In this document: in pieces, positions 57,570-64,000 of the stretch
Position numbering within the stretch: position 1 is the first letter of the stretch
Layout: the number at the start of each line of letters is the position of its first letter
Source of the DNA: Pseudomonas sp. ML96
GTDB taxonomy: Bacteria; Pseudomonadota; Gammaproteobacteria; Pseudomonadales; Pseudomonadaceae
Length of the DNA stretch: 64,000 nt
NCBI RefSeq assembly: GCF_000761545.1
Contig: NZ_JPMY01000037.1
Location: forward strand, 186,001-250,000
Direction: 5' to 3'
Notes under the pieces: generated by a model
What the model was told of the DNA's origin: nothing
The model's input: the letters and a program-made list of their open reading frames with translations, nothing else
The model's database searches: none
Position numbers and translations under genes: made by a program

Positions 57570-58003
57570 AGCTGCTGCTGCAGCGCGTGCGTGGCGCCCG
57601 TGTCGAAGTCGATAGCGAGATAGTCGGCGCCATCGATCAGGGCCTGCTGGTGCTGGTCGGTATCGAGCCGCAGGACGATGCGACGACGCTGGCCAAGGGT
57701 TTGAAACGGATGCTCGCCTACCGCGTTTTCAGCGATGCCGAAGGCAAGATGAATCTGTCGCTGACGGACGTGAACGGCGGGTTGCTGCTGGTCTCGCAGT
57801 TCACCCTGGCCGCCGATACCAAGAGTGGCCTGCGCCCGAGCTTCTCCACCGCCGCACCGCCAGCCCAGGGCCTGGCGCTGTTCGAGCAACTGGTGGCGCT
57901 GGCCCGCGAGCAGCACCCGCAGGTGGCCACCGGGCGCTTCGGCGCCGACATGCAGGTGTACCTGGTCAACGATGGCCCGGTGACTTTTCTCCTCGACATC
58001 TGA
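57566..58003 (+). CDS. dtd: D-aminoacyl-tRNA deacylase
   Basis: Translation proofreading enzyme of 145 residues that hydrolyses D-aminoacyl-tRNA. The active-site motifs are SQFTLAADTKSGLRPSF (with the catalytic Thr) and YLVNDGPVTFLLD (Gly-cis-Pro motif). GTG start at 57566 overlaps the pip stop. It is full length and conserved; the pip-dtd pairing is typical of pseudomonads. Confidence 0.95.
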   Translation: MKLLLQRVRGARVEVDSEIVGAIDQGLLVLVGIEPQDDATTLAKGLKRMLAYRVFSDAEGKMNLSLTDVNGGLLLVSQFTLAADTKSGLRPSFSTAAPPAQGLALFEQLVALAREQHPQVATGRFGADMQVYLVNDGPVTFLLDI

Positions 58004-58151
58004 ACCGACCGGTCGTCGGTGCGGCGATCTGGCTCGATTCCTGCCTGTTTTGCGACTCGCCATCCACAGTTCGGGCGGTTAGGATTGCCCGCCTTGCCCC
58101 GGTGTCCGTGGGGGCGCATCCGTATTACGAGCTGTCCCTTAGGAGATAGGA

Positions 58152-58943
58152 ATGAAGAAGTTTCTCGCATCTCTGCTGCTTTCCGCCTGCGCGGTGAGCG
58201 GCCTGGCCCACGCCGGCATGGTCGACGACGCGGTCAAGCGCGGCACCCTGCGCGTCGGCATGGACCCGACCTACATGCCCTTCGAGATGACCAACAAGCG
58301 CGGTGAGATCATCGGCTTCGAAGTCGATCTGCTGAAAGCCATGGCCAAGGCCATGGGCGTCAAGCTGGAGCTGGTGTCCACCAGCTACGACGGCATCATC
58401 CCGGCTCTGCTGACCGACAAGTTCGACATGATCGGTTCCGGCATGACCGTGACCCAGGAGCGCAACCTGCGGGTCAACTTCCCCGAGCCCTTCATCGTGG
58501 TCGGCCAGACCCTGCTGATCCGCAAGGAGCTGCAAGGCGAGATCAAGTCCTACAAGGACCTCAACGACGGCAAGTACCGCATCACCTCGAAGATCGGCAC
58601 CACCGGCGAAATGGTCGCCAAGAAGCTGATCTCCAAGGCCCAGTACCACGGCTTCGACAACGAGCAGGAAGCGGTGATGGACGTGGTCAACGGCAAGGCC
58701 GACGCCTTCATCTACGATGCCCCGTACAACGTGGTAGCGGTGAACAAAGCCGGCGCCGGCAAGCTGGTGTTCCTCGACGAGCCGTTCACCTTCGAGCCTC
58801 TGGCCTTCGGCCTGAAGAAGGGCGACCACGACAGCCTGAACTGGATCAACAACTGGCTGAACCAGATCAAGCACGACGGCACCTACGAGCGCATTCACAC
58901 CAAGTGGTTCAAGAAGAACGACTGGCTGAAAGAGATGGAATAA
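58152..58943 (+). CDS. Amino acid ABC transporter, periplasmic binding protein
   Basis: Solute-binding protein of 263 residues with a signal peptide (residues 1-22, ending LAHAG). The mature part is a family 3 binding protein: LRVGMDPTYMPFEMTNKRGE, IGFEVDLLKAMAKAMGVKLE and SKIGTTGEMVAKKLISKAQY. It feeds the permease and ATPase encoded downstream. RBS TAGGAG precedes the ATG. The ligand is a polar amino acid by family; which one is open. The three genes sit at the place of the P. aeruginosa set near dtd. Confidence 0.9.
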   Translation: MKKFLASLLLSACAVSGLAHAGMVDDAVKRGTLRVGMDPTYMPFEMTNKRGEIIGFEVDLLKAMAKAMGVKLELVSTSYDGIIPALLTDKFDMIGSGMTVTQERNLRVNFPEPFIVVGQTLLIRKELQGEIKSYKDLNDGKYRITSKIGTTGEMVAKKLISKAQYHGFDNEQEAVMDVVNGKADAFIYDAPYNVVAVNKAGAGKLVFLDEPFTFEPLAFGLKKGDHDSLNWINNWLNQIKHDGTYERIHTKWFKKNDWLKEME

Positions 58944-58977
58944 ACCCCGCGGCGGACTTCGGTCCTCGCTGGTGATG

Positions 58978-59012
58978 ACAGGCCCGGCCCACAAGGTCGG
59001 GCCTGTTTCTGT
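58978..59012 (+). terminator. Attenuator-like terminator between binding-protein and permease genes
   Basis: ACAGGCCCG (58978-58986) pairs with CGGGCCTGT (58998-59006), followed by TTCTGTT. It lies 35 bp after the binding-protein stop codon and could give more binding protein than membrane components. Confidence 0.65.
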
Positions 59013-59036
59013 TCCCCGCCATGAGCGAGATTTCCC

Positions 59037-59999
59037 GTGATTAGAAAACATCGTCGTACCTGGCCCTGGCACGTCCTCACCGGACTGATCCTGGCCCTGG
59101 TGGCCTGGGGCCTCTGGTACTCCACCTCGCTGATCGCCTACGAGTGGCACTGGAGCCGCGTGCCGCAGTACTTCGCCTACCAGGCAGAAGAAGCGCAGCG
59201 CGCCGCCGACTACGGCAGCGTCAGTGCCATCGCCGAGAATGGCGAGCAGACCCGCGTGACCCTCACCGCCGAGGGTGGCGAGGAGCAGGTGCTGGAGATC
59301 GCCAGCGACAGCCTGCGGGTGGCCGAGGGCGACGATGTCAGCGAAGGCGACGAGATCGGCGTCACCCGCCACTGGGCTGCCGGCCCGCTGCTCTGGGGCC
59401 TGTGGACCACCCTGTGGATCTCCGTGGCATCCGGTGCGCTGGCCCTGGTGATCGGCCTGGTCACCGGCCTGTGCCGGCTGTCGAGCAACCCGACCCTGCG
59501 CGACCTGTCCACCGTGTACGTCGAGCTGGTGCGCGGCACGCCGCTGCTGGTGCAGATCTTCATCTTCTACTTCTTCATCGGCACCGTGCTCAACCTGTCC
59601 CGCGAGTTCGCCGGGGTGGCCGCACTGGCGCTGTTCACCGGAGCTTATGTTGGCGAGATCGTCCGCGCCGGCGTGCAGTCGGTGGCCAAGGGGCAGAACG
59701 AGGCGGCCCGCTCACTGGGCCTGACCGCATCGCAGAGCATGCGTCATGTAATCCTGCCGCAGGCGTTCAAGCGCGTGCTGCCGCCGCTGGCCGGGCAGTT
59801 CATCAGCCTGGTCAAGGACACCTCGCTGGTCTCGGTGATCGCCATCACCGAACTGACCAAGAGTGGCCGCGAAGCCATCACCACCTCGTTCTCCACCTTC
59901 GAGATCTGGTTCTGCGTGGCCGGCCTGTACCTGGTGATCAACCTGCCGCTGTCGCAGATCGCCAACCGACTGGAGCGGAGGCTCGGCAAAAGTGATTGA
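59037..59999 (+). CDS. Amino acid ABC transporter permease with periplasmic insertion
   Basis: Permease of 320 residues. After an N-terminal helix (about 13-35) there is an about 75-residue soluble insertion rich in Glu and Asp (VTLTAEGGEEQVLEIASDSL), then the HisM/GlnP-type core with the EAA loop EIVRAGVQSVAKGQNEAARS (coupling to the ATPase). Usual permeases of this family have 220-250 residues, so the insertion is unusual. GTG start at 59037; the ATG at 59022 leads only to a stop. The stop overlaps the ATPase start. Confidence 0.9.
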   Translation: MIRKHRRTWPWHVLTGLILALVAWGLWYSTSLIAYEWHWSRVPQYFAYQAEEAQRAADYGSVSAIAENGEQTRVTLTAEGGEEQVLEIASDSLRVAEGDDVSEGDEIGVTRHWAAGPLLWGLWTTLWISVASGALALVIGLVTGLCRLSSNPTLRDLSTVYVELVRGTPLLVQIFIFYFFIGTVLNLSREFAGVAALALFTGAYVGEIVRAGVQSVAKGQNEAARSLGLTASQSMRHVILPQAFKRVLPPLAGQFISLVKDTSLVSVIAITELTKSGREAITTSFSTFEIWFCVAGLYLVINLPLSQIANRLERRLGKSD

Positions 60000-60726
60000 A
60001 GTCCGCAACCTGGTAAAAGTCTTCGACGCCCGCGGCCACGAAGTGCGCGCGGTGGATAACGTCACCACGCAGGTGCAGCGTGGCGAAGTGGTGGTGGTGA
60101 TCGGCCCGTCCGGCTCCGGCAAGTCCACCTTCCTGCGCTGCCTCAATGGCCTGGAAGAACTCGACGAGGGCTCGGTGAGCATCGACGGCGTCGACCTGGC
60201 CAACCCGAAGACCGATGTGAACGCTTACCGCCGCGAGGTGGGCATGGTGTTCCAGCACTTCAACCTGTTCCCGCATATGACCGTGCTGGAGAACCTGTGC
60301 CTGGCGCAGAAGATCGTGCGCAAGCGCGGCAAGGCCGAGCGCGAGGCCAAGGCCCAGGCGTTGCTGGCCAAGGTCGGCATCGCGCAGAAGGCCCATGAGT
60401 ATCCCTCGCGCCTGTCCGGCGGCCAGCAACAGCGCGTGGCCATCGCCCGTGCCCTGTGCATGGAGCCCAAGGTCATGCTGTTCGACGAACCGACCTCGGC
60501 GCTCGACCCGGAAATGGTCGGCGAGGTACTGGACGTGATGAAGCAGCTGGCCCAGGAAGGCATGACCATGGTCTGCGTCACCCACGAGATGGGCTTCGCC
60601 CGCGAAGTGGCCGACCGTGTGCTGTTCTTCGACCACGGCAAGCTGCTGGAGGACGCGCCACCGGCGCAGTTCTTCGCCCAGCCGCAGGATGCACGGGCGC
60701 AGAGCTTCCTGCGTCAGGTGCTGTAA
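59992..60726 (+). CDS. Amino acid ABC transporter ATP-binding protein
   Basis: ATPase of 244 residues. Walker A GPSGSGKSTFLRC, Q-loop GMVFQHFNLFPH, signature LSGGQQQRVAIARAL, Walker B VMLFDEPTSALDPEM and H-loop VTHEMGFA. It starts at GTG 59992, overlapping the permease stop by 8 nt. A strong terminator follows. It energises import by the two preceding gene products. Confidence 0.95.
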   Translation: MIEVRNLVKVFDARGHEVRAVDNVTTQVQRGEVVVVIGPSGSGKSTFLRCLNGLEELDEGSVSIDGVDLANPKTDVNAYRREVGMVFQHFNLFPHMTVLENLCLAQKIVRKRGKAEREAKAQALLAKVGIAQKAHEYPSRLSGGQQQRVAIARALCMEPKVMLFDEPTSALDPEMVGEVLDVMKQLAQEGMTMVCVTHEMGFAREVADRVLFFDHGKLLEDAPPAQFFAQPQDARAQSFLRQVL

Positions 60727-60730
60727 CGAC

Positions 60731-60758
60731 AAACCGCCACGCATGTGGCGGTTTTTCT
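60731..60758 (+). terminator. Rho-independent terminator of the amino acid ABC operon
   Basis: AAACCGCCAC pairs with GTGGCGGTTT around GCAT, ending in a T-rich run. It is 4 bp past the stop codon. Confidence 0.92.
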
Positions 60759-60776
60759 TTTATCTGCTGGGCAGGC

Positions 60777-61199
60777 TCAGTGCAGCGGTCGCGCCGGTTG
60801 TAGTTCGTTCTCTTCCAGCCAGTCTTGCGCCAGCTCGCGCAGGCGTTCGGTTTCGAAGTCCTGCCAGGCCTGTAGCAGCGCCGGGTATTGCATCAGCGCG
60901 TGGATGAAGGTGCGTGCCGGGCGGCGGCCTTCCAGGGCCTGTTCCAGCTCGCCATAGGCGTGCGGGTGGATGACCTCGGCGAGGAACTCGCGCATCAGCA
61001 GCAAGCCATCCTGCTGATCCAGCGGCTCGACCAGCAGGAAACGCTCCGGGTCTTCGCGCAGCAGGGCTTCCAGTTCCGGGTCGGCGTCTTCTTCGGGAAT
61101 CAGCAGCACCTTGCCGCTGAGCAGGTCGAGGTAGTGATCGAGGCCCTCGGTGTTGAGGGCGCAGGCCAGTTGGTCCAGATCGATGGTCAGTGGGCGCAT
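60777..61199 (-). CDS. UPF0158 family protein
   Basis: Cytoplasmic protein of 140 residues, acidic, with the family segments ALNTEGLDHYLDLLSGKVLL, FLLVEPLDQQDGLLLMREFL and FIHALMQYPALLQAWQDFET. The family has no proven function. It is encoded alone between the amino acid ABC operon (convergent) and a repeat element copy (61268-61423). It has no signal peptide or cysteine cluster. Confidence 0.85.
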   Translation of the reverse strand: MRPLTIDLDQLACALNTEGLDHYLDLLSGKVLLIPEEDADPELEALLREDPERFLLVEPLDQQDGLLLMREFLAEVIHPHAYGELEQALEGRRPARTFIHALMQYPALLQAWQDFETERLRELAQDWLEENELQPARPLH

Positions 61200-61267
61200 G
61201 ATCGGCTTCTCGACGGCTGAAGATGCCGTCAGCCTAAGCTGACCGATGTTTCAGAACAACGGCTTTC

Positions 61268-61423
61268 AGAACCTGCCTACGATCTCGCGAGCTAGAGCCA
61301 TGCAAGGCAAAAACAGGCGAGGAAGCGGAGTTTACGAGTGGTAAATGAGCATTCCGAGACGCCGCGTCCCGGCCTGTTTTTAACGCAGCAGGGCCGACGC
61401 GCAGCAGATCGTAGCCAGGTTCT
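61268..61423 (-). repeat. Conserved-loop, variable-stem dispersed element, copy 3
   Basis: 156 bp. Outer arms AGAACCTGCCTACGATCT (61268-61285) and AGATCGTAGCCAGGTTCT (61406-61423), 17 of 18 paired; inner arms AAAAACAGGC (61309-61318) and GCCTGTTTTT (61372-61381), perfect; central TTTAC-N5-GTAAA (61331-61345). On the minus strand it reads like copies 1 and 2 (TGCTCAT, CCGCTTC, GGCTCTAGCTCGCGAG) and its first base is the last A of the rsmE TGA stop. Confidence 0.85.
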
Positions 61424-62130
61424 CAGAACAGGCGGGCGAGCAACGCGGTGACTGCGGTTTCCACGCGCAGGATGCGCTCGCCCAGCTGCACCGGCGCCAG
61501 GCCAGCCTCGCCGAGCTTCTCCACTTCATAGGCGATCCAGCCGCCCTCGGGGCCGATGGCCAGGGTCACCGGTTCGCTGAGCGCGCGTGGGCAGGCGGGG
61601 TAGTCGCCGGGGTGGCCGACCAGGCCCAGTGTGTCCGCGGCGATGGCTGGCAGGCGGTCCTCGACGAAGGGCTTGAAGCGCTTCTCGATGCTCACCTCGG
61701 GCAGCACGGTGTCGCGCGCCTGCTCCAGGCCGAGGATCAGTTGCTCGCGGATAGCGTCCGGCTCGAGGAAAGGGGTCTGCCAGAAGCTCTTTTCCACCCG
61801 ATAGCTGTTGAGCAACACCAAGCGCGGCACGCCCATGGCGGCGACGGTCTGCAGCACGCGCTTGAGCATCTTCGGGCGCGGCAGGGCGAGCAGCAGGGTC
61901 AGCGGCAGCTTGGCCGGCGGGGGCTGGCCCAGTTCGACCTGCAGCTCGGCATGGCTGGCGTCCAGGGTGAGCAGGGTACCGCGTCCCATCAGGCCGCCGA
62001 GGCGGCCGACGCGTAGCTGGTCGCCGGCCTCGGCGCGGTGTACCTCGTGCAGGTGCTTGAGGCGCCGGCCTTGCAGCACGGCACGATCCGGCGCGACGAA
62101 GTCGGCCTCTTCGAGCAGCAGCAGGTTCAT
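61423..62130 (-). CDS. rsmE: 16S rRNA (uracil-1498-N3)-methyltransferase
   Basis: SPOUT methyltransferase of 235 residues that methylates U1498 of 16S rRNA. Family blocks are LKHLHEVHRAEAGDQLRVG, ALPRPKMLKRVLQTVAAMGV and the knot motif LAIGPEGGWIAYEVEKLGEA with LGERILRVETAVTALLARLF. The start at 62130 overlaps tatC's stop by 4 nt; the long upstream reading in this frame is a shadow. Repeat element copy 3 begins at its stop codon. Confidence 0.93.
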   Translation of the reverse strand: MNLLLLEEADFVAPDRAVLQGRRLKHLHEVHRAEAGDQLRVGRLGGLMGRGTLLTLDASHAELQVELGQPPPAKLPLTLLLALPRPKMLKRVLQTVAAMGVPRLVLLNSYRVEKSFWQTPFLEPDAIREQLILGLEQARDTVLPEVSIEKRFKPFVEDRLPAIAADTLGLVGHPGDYPACPRALSEPVTLAIGPEGGWIAYEVEKLGEAGLAPVQLGERILRVETAVTALLARLF

Positions 62131-62903
62131 TGCAGTGGCGCGGGGGGCTGGTCGTCGCTCGGCTCTTCGGGTTCGTGCTCGCTGCGCTTGCGCACCAGGC
62201 CGCCGAAGAACAGGCCGACCTCGAACAGCAGCCACATGGGCACGGCCAGCAGGGTCTGCGAGAAGATATCCGGTGGGGTGAGGATCATGCCGACCACGAA
62301 GCAGCCGACAATCACGTAGGGACGGCTCTTCTTCAGGGTGTCGATGTCGACGATGCCGACCCACAGCACCAGGAAGGTGGCGACCGGGATCTCGAAGGCC
62401 ACGCCGAAGGCGAAGAACAGGGTGAGGACGAAGTCCAGGTACTCGTTGATGTCCGTCATCATCGCCACCCCTTCCGGGGTCACGCTGGCGAAGAAGTGGA
62501 ACATCAGGGGAAACACCAGGAAGTAGGCGAAGGCCATGCCGCCATAGAACAGGAAGATGCTGGAGACCAGCAGCGGCATGGCGATGCGCTTCTCGTGCTT
62601 GTACAGCCCCGGGGCGATGAAGCCCCACACCTGGTGCAGGATGATCGGGATGGCGAGAAACAGCGCGCACCAGGCGGTCAGCTTGAACGGGGTGAGGAAG
62701 GGCGAGGCGACGCCGGTAGCGATCATCGTCGCGCCTTCCGGCAGGTAGGCACGCAGCGGCGCCGAGACGATGGTGTAGATGTCCTGGGCGAAGTAGAACA
62801 GCCCGGCGAAGACGATGAAGATGGCCACCACGCAACGCAGCAGGCGCGAGCGCAGCTCGGTGAGGTGCGCCACCAGGGGCATTTCGCTGTTCTGCTCGGT
62901 CAT
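62127..62903 (-). CDS. tatC: Sec-independent protein translocase TatC
   Basis: Inner-membrane protein of 258 residues with six helices; the receptor of twin-arginine signal peptides. MPLVAHLTELRSRLLRC is the TatC N-terminal block, with the conserved Glu in LTELR, then PFKLTAWCALFLAIPIILHQ in loop two. It overlaps tatB by 4 nt and rsmE by 4 nt. The C-terminal tail is longer and charged (KRSEHEPEEPSDDQ). Confidence 0.96.
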   Translation of the reverse strand: MTEQNSEMPLVAHLTELRSRLLRCVVAIFIVFAGLFYFAQDIYTIVSAPLRAYLPEGATMIATGVASPFLTPFKLTAWCALFLAIPIILHQVWGFIAPGLYKHEKRIAMPLLVSSIFLFYGGMAFAYFLVFPLMFHFFASVTPEGVAMMTDINEYLDFVLTLFFAFGVAFEIPVATFLVLWVGIVDIDTLKKSRPYVIVGCFVVGMILTPPDIFSQTLLAVPMWLLFEVGLFFGGLVRKRSEHEPEEPSDDQPPAPLQ

Positions 62904-63277
62904 GGCTGGCGCGGCGGCTCCGGATTGGCTGGGGAAGGGGCCGGGGGAGTGGCTTCGACGACTGGGGCTGTGGCAGTGGGCGCCGCAGGCGGTTCGCTGG
63001 CTGGCTCGGCCGCTGGCGTTTCAGTCGGGGCCGGTGGCTGGATCGACTGCTTGAGCTCGCGCTCCATCTGCAGGATCTGCTCGTTGTGCAGCTGGCGGCG
63101 AATCTCGTCGGCGCCCATCTCGCGCTCGACCTCGGCCTTGATCGCGCTGAAGCTGCGCTTCAGGCGGCCGATCCACAGACCAGCGGTACGTGCCGCGCCG
63201 GGCAGGCGCTCGGGGCCGAAGACGATGAGCGCGACCAGCCCGACCAGCAGCAGCTCGGAGAAGCCGATATCGAACAC
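62900..63277 (-). CDS. tatB: Sec-independent protein translocase TatB
   Basis: Protein of 125 residues with a single N-terminal helix and hinge (MFDIGFSELLLVGLVALIVF, GPERLPGAARTAG), an amphipathic helix, and a Pro/Ala/Thr-rich tail. MFDIGFSELL with the Glu in the membrane segment separates TatB from TatA. It lies between tatA and tatC with short spacings. Confidence 0.95.
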   Translation of the reverse strand: MFDIGFSELLLVGLVALIVFGPERLPGAARTAGLWIGRLKRSFSAIKAEVEREMGADEIRRQLHNEQILQMERELKQSIQPPAPTETPAAEPASEPPAAPTATAPVVEATPPAPSPANPEPPRQP

Positions 63278-63280
63278 GGG

Positions 63281-63547
63281 TTAGTCCTTGCGCGCCGGCT
63301 CTTCGACTCGTTGAGCCTGGGCGTCGATGGTCTGCGGCTTGTGCTGCACGTCGGCGCTGGCGGCGGGCTGTACCGGTGCCTGCGGTTGCGCTTCGGCCGG
63401 TTTGTCCTCGTCGGTGTTCATTGCCTTGCGGAAGCCCTTGATGGTCTCGCCCAGGTCGGAACCGAGGTTCTTCAGGCGCTTGGTGCCGAACACCAGTACC
63501 ACGACGATCAGGATGACGACCCAGTGTTTCCAGTCAAAGATACCCAT
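63281..63547 (-). CDS. tatA: Sec-independent protein translocase TatA
   Basis: Protein of 88 residues that forms the translocation pore. MGIFDWKHWVVILIVVVLVF is the helix, followed by FGTKRLKNLGSDLGETIKGF, the amphipathic helix, and a Pro/Gln-rich tail. First gene of tatABC, 22 bp after hisE. Confidence 0.95.
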   Translation of the reverse strand: MGIFDWKHWVVILIVVVLVFGTKRLKNLGSDLGETIKGFRKAMNTDEDKPAEAQPQAPVQPAASADVQHKPQTIDAQAQRVEEPARKD

Positions 63548-63569
63548 GCCAGTAGTCCTCGTTATGAAT

Positions 63570-63902
63570 TCAGGAAGTGGGGCGCGCCGCTTTCTCGTCG
63601 TGCCCGGAAAGTCCGAAACGGCGGTCCAGCTCGTCCAGCACGGCCTGCGGATGCTGGCCGAGGGCGGCGAGCATGACCAGGCTGTGGAACCAGAGGTCCG
63701 CGGTCTCGTAGATCAGGTCGCTGCAGTCGCCGCTGGCGGCTGCGTCTTTGGCCGCAAGAATGGTCTCGACCGACTCTTCGCCGACCTTCTCCAGAATCTT
63801 GTTCAGGCCCTTGTGATACAGGCTGGCCACGTAGGAGCTGTCCGGTGCCGCGCCTTTGCGCGCCTCCAGCACCTCGGCCAGGCGGGTGAGGGTGTCACTC
63901 AT
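63570..63902 (-). CDS. hisE: Phosphoribosyl-ATP diphosphatase
   Basis: Histidine-synthesis enzyme of 110 residues that hydrolyses phosphoribosyl-ATP to phosphoribosyl-AMP. MazG-like motifs SYVASLYHKGLNKILEKVGE, EESVETILAAKD and LIYETADLWFHSLVMLA carry the metal-binding Glu/Asp residues. It overlaps hisI by 8 nt and is followed by tatA. Confidence 0.95.
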   Translation of the reverse strand: MSDTLTRLAEVLEARKGAAPDSSYVASLYHKGLNKILEKVGEESVETILAAKDAAASGDCSDLIYETADLWFHSLVMLAALGQHPQAVLDELDRRFGLSGHDEKAARPTS

Positions 63903-64000
63903 GCTTGTGCCCCTGGTAGATGGCGTGCGGGTCTTTCAGGATCGGGTCGACGGTCTGCCAGGCACCATTCTCGAAGACCCGGTAGAAGCAGCTTTCACGG
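63895..64000 (-). CDS. hisI: Phosphoribosyl-AMP cyclohydrolase, C-terminal end (cut by window edge)
   Basis: Only the last 35 residues are in the window: RESCFYRVFENGAWQTVDPI then LKDPHAIYQGHKHE. ESCFYR is the conserved end of the HisI metal-binding block. The stop overlaps the hisE start, as usual in the hisI-hisE pair. It opens the imidazole ring of phosphoribosyl-AMP. Confidence 0.9.
   Translation of the reverse strand, partial: RESCFYRVFENGAWQTVDPILKDPHAIYQGHKHE

Noticed and set aside
1..64000. CRISPR arrays, tRNA or rRNA genes, complete insertion sequences, prophage genes
   Set aside because: No regular direct repeats with spacers, cloverleaf-like conserved arms, transposase or phage structural genes were seen on either strand.

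Overview
The window is a chromosomal piece of a high-GC gammaproteobacterium, almost certainly a Pseudomonas (P. mendocina/alcaligenes/oleovorans-like). The grounds are the GC-rich codon usage, the ModE-ComF-bioBFHCD order, the row of about 600-residue acyl-CoA dehydrogenases, and the rsmE-tatCBA-hisEI block, an arrangement I remember from P. aeruginosa. About 60 protein genes are supported. I saw no rRNA, tRNA, CRISPR array, complete insertion sequence or prophage.

Layout. 1-5 kb: a LysR gene cut by the edge, divergent from a nitronate monooxygenase, then a leftward unit of chemoreceptor, porin and PstS-like periplasmic protein. 5-12 kb: a leftward hydrolase/transport operon (M20 amidohydrolase, MFS carrier, CapA-like phosphoesterase, DUF2817 metallopeptidase), with OsmC and LysR genes beside it. 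12-18 kb: a DUF1302/DUF1329 envelope pair and malate synthase G. 18-25 kb: GNAT, a GcvR-like ACT protein, a 1.1-kb gene-free repeat array, RarD, an EAL phosphodiesterase, SrkA, ModE and ComF. 25-30 kb: the biotin operon bioB-F-H-C-D. 30-38.5 kb: a miniature flagellar-rod-like protein, a SprA-type HExxH protein, three acyl-CoA dehydrogenases and a diguanylate cyclase. 38.8-46.8 kb: DUF2339/DUF3999 membrane proteins, Fbp, DUF924, small lipoproteins, lipocalin and DUF2141. 46.9-55.4 kb: a two-armed lipid/polyketide cluster. 55.5-64 kb: an ICMT-like methyltransferase, prolyl aminopeptidase, Dtd, an amino-acid ABC importer, a UPF0158 protein, RsmE, TatCBA, HisE and a partial HisI.

How genes work together. 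BioC and BioH make the pimeloyl precursor and BioF, BioD and BioB finish biotin. The first acyl-CoA dehydrogenase has a consensus promoter overlapped by a PsrA-type operator, placing it under fatty-acid control. The 46.9-55.4 kb cluster joins a rightward DarA-like flavoprotein, DarB-like KAS III, unknown protein and BtrH-like acyltransferase to a leftward operon of hot-dog dehydratase, ABC exporter (two genes), ACP, ketosynthase and a shortened KS-like protein. It reads as a pathway for a resorcinol-type or other acyl-derived envelope lipid.

Most unusual non-coding structures: (i) three copies of an about 142-156 bp element (34479-34620, 38499-38641, 61268-61423) with conserved loops and copy-specific but self-complementary stems, each starting on the last A of a TGA stop codon; (ii) a degenerate same-orientation array of eight units at 19072-20105 carrying CTGTGG and CTGGGG (the latter diverged in the last unit) exactly 11 nt apart, some units headed by TTGTGCACAA. 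I do not recognise either from established families.
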